From Peptostreptococcus sp. D1 (lineage in GTDB: Bacteria > Bacillota > Clostridia > Peptostreptococcales > Peptostreptococcaceae): 64,000 nt of DNA. The DNA is taken from contig NZ_FONP01000002.1 in the NCBI RefSeq assembly GCF_900112955.1, positions 124,001 to 188,000 on the forward strand, written 5' to 3'. Of this stretch, positions 38,018-48,800 are shown piece by piece; the first letter of the stretch is position 1; each line of letters starts with the position of its first letter. The notes under the pieces were generated by a model. The model was not told the DNA's origin. It worked only from the letters and a program-made list of their open reading frames with translations, and did not search any database. The translations under genes were made by a program, and so were the position numbers.

Positions 38018-38398
38018 TTATATCTTGTCTTCAAAATATTTTTTAATTTTATTGAAAGTATCTTTTGATATTATATGTTCAATTTGACAGGCTTCTATTT
38101 CAGCTATCTTCTCATCTACACCAATATATTTAAAAACTTGTGTCAAATAGATATGTTTTTCATATAACTCAACTGCTAAAGCTCTTCCCTTTGATGTAAA
38201 TCTAACAATTTTATCATCACCATATTTAATGTAACCCTTTTTTTCAAGATTTCTCAACATATGTGTTACAGTTGCTCTCGCCACTCCAAGTTTATCTACT
38301 ATATCTATATTCCTTACTTCGTCTCGCTCTAAGTATAGAGTATAAATATTTTCCAAATAATTTTGTTCTACATATTCCTTATGATATATTTTATTCAT
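38018..38398 (-). CDS. DtxR-family iron-dependent regulator
   Basis: A 126-residue metal-dependent repressor: winged helix at about 12-70 (YLENIYTLYLERDEVRNIDI, VARATVTHMLRNLEKKGYI) and dimerization domain 71-126. It lacks the SH3-like third domain, like MntR. The metal motif EACQIEH matches EACRWEH of DtxR (Cys102, Glu105, His106) rather than the Glu of MntR, which points to iron. The position of DtxR Met10 is Asn here. An iron regulator (EqbA) also heads the equibactin locus. It probably represses the operon through the palindrome at 37828. Confidence 0.88.
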   Translation of the reverse strand: MNKIYHKEYVEQNYLENIYTLYLERDEVRNIDIVDKLGVARATVTHMLRNLEKKGYIKYGDDKIVRFTSKGRALAVELYEKHIYLTQVFKYIGVDEKIAEIEACQIEHIISKDTFNKIKKYFEDKI

Positions 38399-38749
38399 AA
38401 ACTCATCTAACTTATCCCTTCTAATTATTCTTTAAATCAACATTCTTATTATTGTTACACTACTTTTTTTATACCAAATTTTATCATAACCAATCATAAA
38501 CATAAAAATTCCGAATACTTCATACCATATATTCGCTAATTCATTATATATGTTTTTTTCTTTTTGAGCAAGCACAGTAAGTGCATATGCACTTACGAAA
38601 AAATTGACTTGAGCCTCGCTTTTACAAAGGACTATGTTCGTCAATTTTAGCTTGTTGGGGAAATCCCCAAACCCCTGTGCAATCAATCTTCCTTGTAATC
38701 GTTATCTAAAATTTTCCCATAAATTTATCCGTATATTACCTCTCTTTCA
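38399..38749. other. Intergenic region with putative ICE oriT and operator half-site
   Basis: No supportable gene. TATTATTGTTA at 38447-38457, just upstream of the DtxR-type gene, equals 11 bases of one arm of the siderophore operator (37830-37840), a possible autoregulatory half-site. A perfect 20-bp palindrome GTAAGTGCATATGCACTTAC lies at 38577-38596. TTGGGGAAATCCCCAA at 38655-38670 lies within the GGGTTTGGG...TCCC...CAAGC motif (minus strand) shared with element A. This cluster upstream of mobC is the likely origin of transfer. Confidence 0.5.
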
Positions 38750-38778
38750 TTGAATTTTTCTTCAAAAAATGATATAAT
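38750..38778 (+). promoter_or_regulatory. Promoter of ICE mob operon
   Basis: TTGAAT at 38750-38755 and TATAAT at 38773-38778 with a 17-nt spacer, followed by the leader and attenuator at 38825-38897. Confidence 0.75.
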
Positions 38779-38824
38779 AATTTTGGAATTTAAATAAGAA
38801 TTTTATCTCTTAACAGGAGATTTC

Positions 38825-38897
38825 TTGACAAAGAAATATAAAAATAAACGAAACCTGTAATTCAAGTTTGTACTTGATTTTACAGGTTTTTATTTTG
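38825..38897 (+). promoter_or_regulatory. Leader peptide and attenuator hairpin before mobC
   Basis: A short ORF, TTG 38825 to TAA 38860 (MTKKYKNKRNL), has AGGAG at 38815-38819. Its stop codon lies in the left arm (AAACCTGTAA, 38851-38860) of a hairpin whose right arm is TTACAGGTTT (38880-38889), with inner pairing TCAAG/CTTGA and a T-rich tail. This is a terminator 45 nt before mobC, so ribosome movement on the leader could control mob transcription. The control is inferred. Confidence 0.6.
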
Positions 38898-38934
38898 TAA
38901 ATTTTTAATACATCTATGGATTGGAGGTTATACT

Positions 38935-39303
38935 ATGGCAAACAGAACAAGAAATAATGGAATATATCTTATGCTTTCTGATGATGAACTTGAAATTTTG
39001 AACAAAAAATATAAACTGTCCGGTTGTAAAACCCTTCGCCAGTTTATGATGAAATGTATATTGGAAAAAAATATTTTTGTACTGGATATGAAAGTTTTTA
39101 AGGAGATGTCTACAAATATCGGAAGGATTACAGGCAGCATCAATCAGATTGCAAAGAGAGTAAATTCAACAAGTATCATCTACAAAGATGATATCAATGA
39201 TTTGAAAAAGCTCTTGGAAAAACAGGGGAAAGACATCTACTTTCTTCGCAAAAAGCTGTATGAATTAGGGAATTTAGGAACAAGCGATACGGAGGAAATC
39301 TAA
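38935..39303 (+). CDS. mobC: ICE MobC-family relaxosome protein
   Basis: A 122-residue protein with an N-terminal ribbon-helix-helix segment (NGIYLMLSDDELEIL) and the MobC signature (GRITGSINQIAKRVNSTSII, about 63-82). It assists the relaxase at oriT. ATG 38935 has GGAGG 7 nt upstream. The stop overlaps the relaxase start (TAATG), so the two are coupled. Longer and much more AT-rich than the element A MobC at 827-1156. Confidence 0.9.
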   Translation: MANRTRNNGIYLMLSDDELEILNKKYKLSGCKTLRQFMMKCILEKNIFVLDMKVFKEMSTNIGRITGSINQIAKRVNSTSIIYKDDINDLKKLLEKQGKDIYFLRKKLYELGNLGTSDTEEI

Positions 39304-40676
39304 TGGCAGTTACAAAAATTCATCCTATAGAAAAAACACTTTATTTAGCCTTAGACTATATTATGAATGAAGATAAAACCGATGAAAAAATCCTTATATC
39401 TTCTTTTGGCTGCAATCCTAAAACAGCTCATCTTGAGTTTGAACAGACAAAAAGAGAATGTAATTCCAAAGCAAAAATTTTAGCAAGACATCTAATTCAA
39501 GCATTTGCTCCGGGAGAAACTACACCTGAACAGGCACACCAAATCGGACTGGATTTATGTGAGAGAGTCTTGCAAGGAAAGTATGAATATGTCCTTACTA
39601 CGCATATTGACAAAGGGCATTTACACAATCATATTCTATTTAATAATGTCAGCTTTGAAACAGGCAAAGCCTACCAAAGCAACAAGAGACGTTATCATCA
39701 AATCCGAACTGTCAGTGATGATTTATGTAAAGAAAACGACTTGTCCGTTATTGATGAAAACTACAAAAAGTTCAAGAACAGATACTCTACAAACGGAAAA
39801 GGCTATACAGAATATACGGAGTTTAAGAAAGGAACTTCTTGGAAAAATAAGCTTCAGATTGCGATTGATAAAGCTGTTTTAAAATCCAAAACCTACGAGG
39901 AATTTCTAAAGACAATGGAAGATTTCGGTTATGAAATCAAGATTGGAAAGTACCTTTCCTTCCGACATAAAGATAAAAGGGATAACGGAAGATTTACCAG
40001 AGCAAAAGCATCTACTTTAGGGGAAGATTACACAAAAGAGAGAATCAAGGAACGAATCAAAGATCCAAATAAACACCATATTTATGCTAATCAGGAATAT
40101 CATTATGAAAAACTCTCGTACAAGAAACCGGATACTATTGTAGATATGAAAAACAATGAAAAGGTAAAATCCTCTAAAGGCTATGAAGTATGGGCAGGCA
40201 AACATAATATGAAAACTATGGCATCCGCCTTAAATGAAATAAGAAAATCTGGTGTTAACTCCTACGAGGAATTAGATTTAAAATTAAAGAAAGTGGCATC
40301 AGACAGACAACAATTATTAGATCATATAAAGCAAATAGAAAAAGAAATGAAATCCATTTATTCTGTAATAGAAAATAAAAATACTATCTCTAAAAATCAA
40401 CTGGTTTATGATATGTATATAAAAGATAAAGAAAACAAATCCTTTTATGAAGAATATAAATCACAGATAATTGCCTATGAAACAGCTATGAAAAGTCTTA
40501 AAAATTCCAAACTTCAAACATTAAGTATTAAAAATTTATCTGATAAATATATGATTTTAGAACAAGAAAAAACTACACTTATGGGAGAATATTCATCTCA
40601 AAACTCTATGCTTCACAAGCTTGGACAAGCAAAGAGAAATACAGATTTATACCTTGATAACAGTCTTGAAAAATAA
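39303..40676 (+). CDS. mobA: ICE relaxase (MobA/VirD2-like)
   Basis: A 457-residue relaxase with the PF03432-type domain: SSFGCNPKTAHLEF near 38, the metal-binding HIDKGHLHNHI (about 100-110), and KGTSWKNKLQIAIDKA (about 178-193). The C-terminal third is lysine-rich and probably coiled. It nicks oriT and leads the strand through the coupling apparatus. ATG 39303 follows GGAGGAAATCTA. The terminator at 40681 ends the two-gene operon. Confidence 0.93.
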   Translation: MAVTKIHPIEKTLYLALDYIMNEDKTDEKILISSFGCNPKTAHLEFEQTKRECNSKAKILARHLIQAFAPGETTPEQAHQIGLDLCERVLQGKYEYVLTTHIDKGHLHNHILFNNVSFETGKAYQSNKRRYHQIRTVSDDLCKENDLSVIDENYKKFKNRYSTNGKGYTEYTEFKKGTSWKNKLQIAIDKAVLKSKTYEEFLKTMEDFGYEIKIGKYLSFRHKDKRDNGRFTRAKASTLGEDYTKERIKERIKDPNKHHIYANQEYHYEKLSYKKPDTIVDMKNNEKVKSSKGYEVWAGKHNMKTMASALNEIRKSGVNSYEELDLKLKKVASDRQQLLDHIKQIEKEMKSIYSVIENKNTISKNQLVYDMYIKDKENKSFYEEYKSQIIAYETAMKSLKNSKLQTLSIKNLSDKYMILEQEKTTLMGEYSSQNSMLHKLGQAKRNTDLYLDNSLEK

Positions 40677-40680
40677 AAAA

Positions 40681-40735
40681 AGAAGGAGATCACCCTTACC
40701 ATATTTCAGGTAAGAACGACCTCCTTCTTCCTCAG
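40681..40735 (+). terminator. Terminator after the relaxase gene
   Basis: AGAAGGAGATC (40681-40691) pairs with GACCTCCTTCT (40718-40728, one mismatch), extended by CTTACC/GGTAAG inside. A-rich before and T/C-rich after, so it may act in both directions between the convergent genes. Confidence 0.75.
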
Positions 40736-40784
40736 CCTCATAAAAATATAGCTTCCCCGTTTTTTTGCAATTATACCTTTTTCT

Positions 40785-41270
40785 TTATTCCGCTTTCATT
40801 TCCATAAGGTAGTCCTCTCTTCTTTTCCATACAACCAAAGAAATAATGGAGATTGTAATATAATTGACCACCTGATTCATAAAACTGTTGTTTAAGAGTG
40901 GTAGAAAGTAAGATTTTCCATTTGTAATAAATCCATGTACCAAAATACAATATACCGTCATAGAACTAAAAAATGAAATAGCTAAATTCAAAATTTTTCC
41001 TACCACTTTAAAGTTTTTGTGTATAATTTGAAATAGGATAGAATATATTATTACTGCCAATATTGCTGCCAGCACATCCCAAAAGTATATGGCATATCCG
41101 GATGAAAATTGTACAGAAAAATAGTGGTGAGTATAATACCAGCTCGCTATAAATACTGCAAGTTTATCAAGTGCGAACAAGCTAATTTTTACAAATGTTG
41201 CTCCTGCAAACAGGATAACTCCCAAATATAGTATAATTAAGGTTATAAAAATGATAACCAAACCAATCAT
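40785..41270 (-). CDS. Small integral membrane protein of the ICE
   Basis: A 161-residue protein with four strong hydrophobic segments (about 1-30, 62-85, 94-112, 130-150) and a basic-acidic C-terminus (KRREDYLMEMKAE). No family recognised; similar small membrane proteins lie among ICE transfer genes. ATG 41270 has TAGGAGGAG upstream. It could be part of the transfer channel or an exclusion protein; this is a guess. Confidence 0.6.
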   Translation of the reverse strand: MIGLVIIFITLIILYLGVILFAGATFVKISLFALDKLAVFIASWYYTHHYFSVQFSSGYAIYFWDVLAAILAVIIYSILFQIIHKNFKVVGKILNLAISFFSSMTVYCILVHGFITNGKSYFLPLLNNSFMNQVVNYITISIISLVVWKRREDYLMEMKAE

Positions 41271-41364
41271 ATCATTTCTCCTCCTATATAAATAATTTTC
41301 TTTTTCTTATAATATAACGCTCCCGTTCTAATTTATCAAACTTTTATTTTCTATATATAACAAA

Positions 41365-41409
41365 AAAATAGTGGATAAACAGCTCTATTAGCTATTTACC
41401 CACTATTTT
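41365..41409 (-). terminator. Terminator after the OB-fold protein gene
   Basis: AAAATAGTGG (41365-41374) pairs with CCACTATTTT (41400-41409); a T-run follows on the minus strand. It ends the long leftward transfer transcript. Confidence 0.7.
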
Positions 41410-41424
41410 AAAATCTTTATAATT

Positions 41425-42864
41425 TTATCTCTCTACACTTTTCTCTTTTTTGATACCGCCCTGTTCTCTTGATTTTTCACCTGTCTTTTCCTTATACTCC
41501 TTTAACTTACCAAGTGCTGAAGATTTCTTTGTTTCCTTTGCATTTTGATTTGTTTTGCTCTGTTCTTTGGCCTTAAACAACTTTGCAGAATAAACTTTAA
41601 GAGATGTGTATTCCTTTCCGTCTTTTCCCTGACTGATTTTTTCTTTTCCGAATACATGTACAAAATCTCCTTTTTTCAAATTTTCTACACTGCTTACCTT
41701 ATCGTTATAAGCTAAACAGTTGGTATATTTCACCTTCCCTTCCTTATCATTTTCAGCAATTGCAAAACTTGCAACAGTAAAATCTTTACCATCTTTCGAT
41801 GTCAAATTTTTAATGTCTATATCCGAAGCAATGTTGCCATTGATATTTACAGTATTTGCTTTTTCCTTATTTTCATTTGACTTCTCACTCATAGTATTAT
41901 TGTCCTCCTTTACATTTTCCTCATCGGATAAAACACTATTCTTATCCTGTATTTCGCTTCCTAAATCAGGTGTTTCAATCTCATTTTCATCTATATAATG
42001 ATAAAATTTTTCATCAACCAAACCCATAATTTTATCATTCATATAATTATCATAAGCAGCATCGAGAGTATCCTCATTTTCTATTCCTGTTTCAAGAGAC
42101 AGAATTCCTTTTACAAAATCACTATGATTATACTCTGCTAAAAAAGATAAGGTCTCTTTCATCGTTTCAAAATTATTGTTTTGCATATCGGAAATGCTTT
42201 TTAAATCATTTGCATATCTCCCATTATCCCATTCAAATTTTCCACTTTCCTTGTTTTCTTTAATCCCTGTTGCAAGTACAAACTGAGTGCCTGAAAACAG
42301 TATTGCCTGATTGTCCTTCACATCTAAAACTGTTGTGTTTTCACTTAATGCTGTTTTGATAGTATCGCCTTTTTCTAATCTCATATTTTTATCCTCCTGT
42401 TTTTTTACTTGTGTGTTTTCTTCCAGTTCTTTATCAATAATATTTTTGATACTTTCTTTTATATCCTTTAAATATCCTTGCCTTTTTAAGCCTTCATAAA
42501 AAACATTAAGGGTATCGAAATCCTCGATACCCTTAATCCTAGATAGTATTAGTTTTATATCCATATCCTCATAACCCGGATATTTCTTTTGATTAAATTC
42601 ATACACCTTACCTTTCATTTTAGTAAATTCATCTTCTATATACATAGGATTAATGTTTTCTTTTGTTTCTAAGAGTTTTTTTATTGTGTTTATAGAAAGA
42701 ATTTTAGATTTTGGAAACTCTATATCCTCCGGTGTGCGAATCACTGTTTTAAACAAGTCTTCTCCTATTCTTTCAAAATATCTTACAGAATAATTATACT
42801 CCTCATTTTCAAAAAGTTTCTGCATTTCCCTATCCGTTGCTTTAATATTTTTGTGATATTCCAA
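41425..42864 (-). CDS. ICE protein with C-terminal SSB-like OB-fold
   Basis: A 479-residue protein. The C-terminal part (about 330-445) reads as a single-stranded-DNA-binding OB-fold: VNINGNIASDIDIKNL, KDFTVASFAIAEND, YTNCLAYNDK, LKKGDFVHVFGKEK and SLKVYSAKLF. The N-terminal 300 residues contain acidic helical segments typical of the accessory region of LtrC-like proteins and are not assigned. The basic tail is lysine/glutamate rich. It is directly adjacent (no gap) to the giant helicase gene and probably protects or processes transferred single strands. Confidence 0.75.
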   Translation of the reverse strand: MEYHKNIKATDREMQKLFENEEYNYSVRYFERIGEDLFKTVIRTPEDIEFPKSKILSINTIKKLLETKENINPMYIEDEFTKMKGKVYEFNQKKYPGYEDMDIKLILSRIKGIEDFDTLNVFYEGLKRQGYLKDIKESIKNIIDKELEENTQVKKQEDKNMRLEKGDTIKTALSENTTVLDVKDNQAILFSGTQFVLATGIKENKESGKFEWDNGRYANDLKSISDMQNNNFETMKETLSFLAEYNHSDFVKGILSLETGIENEDTLDAAYDNYMNDKIMGLVDEKFYHYIDENEIETPDLGSEIQDKNSVLSDEENVKEDNNTMSEKSNENKEKANTVNINGNIASDIDIKNLTSKDGKDFTVASFAIAENDKEGKVKYTNCLAYNDKVSSVENLKKGDFVHVFGKEKISQGKDGKEYTSLKVYSAKLFKAKEQSKTNQNAKETKKSSALGKLKEYKEKTGEKSREQGGIKKEKSVER

Positions 42865-45800
42865 TTATCTAACCTCCTCTTTACACTCTATCTTTCTGTC
42901 TGAATTTTCATTTTGCAGACCTCCTTTCTCCATCTTTTCTTTGAAGTATCCAAGCTTGTCCATTACGGATGCTTTTTCTCTTTTATCCAGATCTCCAAAA
43001 CTTTGTACTTTGCTATCTCTAAAATCTGCATCGTACCTATCTGCTACTCCGTCCAAATCCATATCTTTTGAAAGCGGATCATAGAAATTACCATCGTCAT
43101 CAATTTCAAGTCCAAGTGATGCTTTTAACTTTTCTTCATCCACATATACCAGCTCATTAAAATCCCAAAAACCTATGTTCGTTTTGATTTGTATAAGTTC
43201 CTTCGTATCACTTGCATTAAGTGGATCGTAAGTATACTGAAAACTGTCAATTAAAGTATTGTCTACATAAGTGTTCATCTTGTAATTAATTAAATCAAGA
43301 CTTGTCTGTATCTCATGCTTTTCATCCGGTGTAGTCGTATATGCCAAACCTATATCTGTCAAGTCAGGAAACATTGTATCGAAATCTTCTATACTGTGTG
43401 CTTCATCATATTCTTTATTTAGAAAATGAATCAGTTCTTCTTTCACTTCTTCCAAAAGTGGATTTTTCTCCTCTTTTAAATCTCCTTTTTGTCCCATATC
43501 AAGCAAATTATTTACCTCAGCAAGTCTTAACGTCTTTTCTTTTAAAAGCTCTGCCTGTGGAAATTTCTTTTTTATTTCAAGCTTCGCCGTTTCAAGTTGA
43601 TTCTCGATATCTTTAAGTTTTCCAAGTGTCTGTTCCAATCTCTCAGGCATCCTATCAAGTACATTATCCATTCGGGTGATATTTCCGATTTCATCTGTTC
43701 CAAACTCCCCATAATGATTTTCTTCTCCATTCAGATTGAATTTATACTGATTGGAAAAGCTGTCATAATATGCGAACAAATCGAAATTTCTATATTCTCC
43801 GATTTTTACTTCCTCAGAACGAAAATCATCTAATTTTTTTATTCCCTTTATCCTGTTTATTAAGAACTCTCCGGCTTGCTTTTTATCGGTATATTTTTTC
43901 CCATTTAAAGTTAAAGATGTGAATTTTGATAGCGTTTCTTTATCTGCCATTCCCTCTGTTTCTTTTTCTTTATTATTTTCACCCATATTTTCCAAAGTAG
44001 TCTGATCATATTTTTCTAGTTTTTCCTCCCTATACGGTTCCACTTTTTCTATATCCTTTTTCAAATTTTCTATTTTTTCTTTTAGACTTTCAATTTCTTT
44101 TGGATATACTTTTACAACCTTATCTTCCATTTTATATAGGTTGGATTTAAAATTGGACTCCAGCATTTTAAGTTTACTTACCTCAACATCAAGGTCCATT
44201 TTCTCACGAATAAGCGGATTTCCTGTAGATAAAGCTTTAATCTCCGCATAATTTAATGTAGCTTCATCAATATCCTCCGCTACTCTTACAGGTGTCTTTG
44301 AATTCATTATTTGAGATATATAAGTTTGCTTGGTTTCAAGTGTTTGGAAAAGATACGCATCAAAGGTATTTTCCGTAATATAACGAAAGATATGAACATC
44401 ATCATTTTCATTACCTTGCCTTACAATTCTTCCTTTCCGCTGCTCCAAATCAGCAGGTCTCCAGGGTACGTCGAGATCATGGGTAGCAATCAATTTATTT
44501 TGAGCATTTGTTCCTGCTCCCATTTTCTGAGTAGAACCGAGAAGCACACGAATTTCACCCTTTCGTACCTTATCGAAAATCTTATCTTTTTCTTTGTTAT
44601 TCTTTGCGTTATGAATAAACTCTGTTTCATTTTTAGGAATCCCCATTTTTGTCAGCTTCTCCTTTATATCATCATAAATATTAAATTCACTTGATGGTGT
44701 TGACATATCACAAAAAACTAACTGTGTGGACTTCTCATCCCTATATTTATCCCAAATACTGAATATATTATTTACACAGGTATTTACTTTACTGTTCGGA
44801 TCATCAGGAAGTAGTGGATTAATTAACCTTTGATCAAGTGCCATTTTCTTTCCGTCATTTGTAATCAAAAGCATATTATCGACGGAGGAATCCACTTGTT
44901 TTCCTCTAACCTTATCTGCTCTCTCAGAAAAAGTTTCAAGAATTTGCTTTTGTTCTTCTGTCGGTTTGGTTTTTATCGTTTCATAATGAGCATTTGGAAC
45001 GGGAAGATTTAATACATCAGCAGTCTTTATATCCATAAACTGCTTGACCATGTTCATCAGTTCCGGAAGGTTATAAAATTTTGCAAATCTTGTCTTACTT
45101 CGATATCCGTTCCCTTCAGGATTAAGTTCAATTGCTGTAACAGTTTCTCCAAATGTAGATGCCCAAGAGTCGAAATGTTGTAGGTGCATTTTTTTAAGTT
45201 CGTCATATTGGAGATAACGCTGCATGGTATAAAGCTCTGCCATAGAATTGCTCACAGGGGTTCCTGTCGCAAATACAATCCCCTTATTACCGGTAATTTC
45301 ATCCATATATCTGCATTTCATTAACATATCACTTGATTTTTGAGAGTCTGTTGTGGTAATTCCTGCTACATTTCGCATTTTTGTAAATAGGTACAAATTT
45401 TTAAACGCCTGTACCTCATCTACAAATAGCTTATCGATCCCTAATTCTTCAAAGGTTACAACATCATCTTTTTTATAATCATCATTTAATTTCTTTAGTT
45501 TTGCCTCCAAACCTTTCTTAGTCTTTTCCAATTGTTTTACGGTAAACTTCTGGTCTCTTTCCCTTTTATACTCACTGATAAAATCCACAATTTCATCAAT
45601 CTGACTTTGCAGTTCATACTCCTGTCGTTCTTTGGAGATTGGAATTCTCTCGAATTGACTATGCCCTATAATTACCGCATCATAATCACCGGTTGCAATC
45701 CTTGAGCAAAATCTTTTTCTTTTATCCGGTGTAAAGTCTTTTTCTGTTGCACATAATACATTAGCTCCTGGATACAGTTCATTAAACTCTCTACCAAATT

Positions 45801-48800
45801 GCTCTACGATGTGGTTAGGAACAACAAACATCGACTTGTTACTCATTCCAAGTCTTTTAGACTCCATAGCAATTCCTATCATTTCAAAAGTCTTACCGGC
45901 ACCGACTTCATGTGCAAGTAGAGTATTTCCTCCGAAAAGCCCCCTTGCAATCGCATCTCTTTGATGAGGTCTAAGCTCTATTTCAGGATTCATTCCGTCA
46001 AAAGTTAAATTACTTCCATCATATTCTCTAAGCCTTGTTGAATTAAACCTTTCGTTATATTCTTTGACAAGCCTTGTTCTTCTGTCTATATCATCGAAAA
46101 TCCAATTTTTAAATTCTTCTTTGATGATTTCCTGTTTGCTTCTTGCAAGCATAGTTTCTTTTTGGTTTAAGACAGAACTTTTCTTTCCGTTCTCATCAAT
46201 AATTTGATCGTATACATTAGTATCTCTCAGGTTCAATGTATCTTCAATCAGTTTATAGGCATTTACCTTGCTTGTTCCGTATGTGAAATTAGCAAGGTCA
46301 TTTCCTTTATCTATACTTTTACCTTCTACTCTATATTCTCCTGTAAAGTTGGTATATTTGATATCAATATTCCATCTGTTTGAAGCAGATGTCTTTAACA
46401 GATGAAACATAAAGCTCTTATAATCTTTCTCAGGTATCCAAGTTGCTCCCATTCTAACAGTTATTTCACTTGCCTCAAGTTCTTTTGGCATTACTTCCAA
46501 TAGTTTTTGTTTTTGATAATTAAGACTGGATAGTTCTTTTTTTAGAGTAGTATTATCCTGGTTCAATAGTTCTGTATCAGTATTTGAGGCTTGTTCATTT
46601 TGCTCAAGTTCATGTTCTACATTCTTGATATACGAATCTATTACTTCTATCTTTTCTCTAATATTCCCGGATAAATATTCATCAGCAGTTACATAAGATC
46701 TTGAAAAGTCTCCCAAATCTACAGCTGAAGAAAAAGGAGTCGTATCACTTGGATCAAATCCATCTAAATTTAAAAATATTTCTCCCTTTAATCCTTCAAT
46801 AATTTCTCCCCTCGTTTTTTCAGTGAGCTTTTCCATATAGTCAAAATTGACTTTCCCTTTTTGAGAAATAGATAGGATAAGTGCTTCTGTCAAATTATCT
46901 GTATGAGTGATTGCCACAGCTTTTTTTATGGTTCTTTTTGTAAAGATATCTGATTTACCTATAAAATTCCCTTCTTTATCCAGCTTTTCCAAAGTGGAAA
47001 GTAGAGAATAGTTCGCCTCTTCACGAAACAGTTTTTTATTCGCCTTACTGTTTAAAATTCCGTGTTTCTTGGAAAACTCATCATAAAGATAATTTAACTC
47101 CCCTTGCTTCTCCTTAATTTCCGTATCGGAATAATCTTCTTTTTGATAAGCAATTACCTGTCTTAATGCTTTTTCTATTCCAAGATATGCCCTTACTTTT
47201 TCCTCATCATTTTTATTTAAATCCAATTTTTGCATTACGGAATTTTCTCTAAAATATATCTTGTCATCAATTACTGCATAAGAATAATTTTTCACACTGT
47301 CATTAGCCGGAATGGTTTCCATTTCAAATTCACTGTTTAATTCTACCTTCTCATATCTCCCTTTAATGTTTTTAATGGCGTTATTTAGCTGTTCTTTCAG
47401 AGTACTATTTTCATCTGCAACACAGGCTAAGGTCGTTCCAAATTTGCTTGATACTTCCTCCATATTCCCCAGTACCATATCTGGATTATCTATATAGTAT
47501 TTGTTATATGTCAGTCCTCTTTCGTCAGTGCCAAGTTTTATCCATTCTTCATCAAGTTTTACCAGTCGATCTCTCTTTTTAAGAAAAATAATATCACTTG
47601 TTACTTCTGTTCCCGCTTCGCCTTTAAAAGTGTTATTAGGAAGCCTTATTGCACCTAAAAACTCCGCTCTTTCCGAAATATATCTTCTGATATCTTCACT
47701 TTTTTTATCTAATGTTCCACTTGAGGTTATAAAGGCTACTACTCCACCGGAGCGTACTTTGTCTAAAGTTTTGGCGAAAAAATAATCGTGAATAAGAAAA
47801 TTATTTTTCTCATACTCACGATCGGCTATTTTATATTCTCCAAAAGGTACATTTCCTATTGCTATATCGAATAAATTGTTTGAAAAAGTTGTTTCTTCAA
47901 AGCCTTTTATCTGTATGTTAGCATTAGGATACATCTTACTTGCTATCCTACCACTAATACTGTCAAGTTCCACACCATAAAATTTGCTACTTTGCATACT
48001 CTCCGGAAGATTTCCTATAAATCTGCCTGTTCCAATACTGGGTTCTAAAATATTCCCACTTTCAAATCCCATATGAGATAAGGCTTGATAGATACTGTCA
48101 ATCACTATCTTTGGTGTATAAAAAGCAGTAAGAGTGCTTTCTCTTGCTGCATCATACTCAGATGGTGATAAGTTTTCTTTTAAGAATTCTCTTGCATCTT
48201 TCCATTGTCCCTGTTTTTCTTCATCAAACACATCAGAAAGTCCTCCCCAGCCTACATACCTACTTAGTATATCCTGTTCTTCCTTTGTTGCATGACTATG
48301 TCGTTCTTCTATTTTCTTTAAAACCTTGATTGCTTCCATATTATTTTTCAATCTTTCTGAAGGTGGCAAAATCTCATCTTCTCTTGTTATTTTGTAATTT
48401 ACCGGAGGAATGCTTCCCATATATTCATCATCAGGGGCATATCTTTCTTCCCTATTCTCTTTCCAAGAAACATAACTTTCTAATTTCTTATCAATGGTTT
48501 CTTGTCTATGCTTCGTAATTTTTAGATTATTTCCATCTCCGTCAATTTTCCCAAGTCCGTTTAGATAATCAAAAGAAAGTTTAAATTCTCTATGGTTATT
48601 CGGATTTCGTTCACTATATACTGTAAATTCCCTATTTTGATTATCCACATTTACAATAAACTGATTGGCAACCACAGCCCCTTTATCATTTATTACATCT
48701 AAACTATGGTGTAAAAGTTCCGACTTATCTTCTCCTAAGTTAAGGTTGGTGTCAATAACAATGAGTTTTTCATTTAGCTCTTTTCTATCAGAGAAACTTA

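Noticed and set aside
38432-38686. 84-codon open frame on the minus strand between the DtxR-type gene and mobC
   Set aside because: It runs across the 20-bp palindrome and the oriT-like repeat, has no ribosome binding site and no recognisable domain; the region is better explained as the transfer origin.
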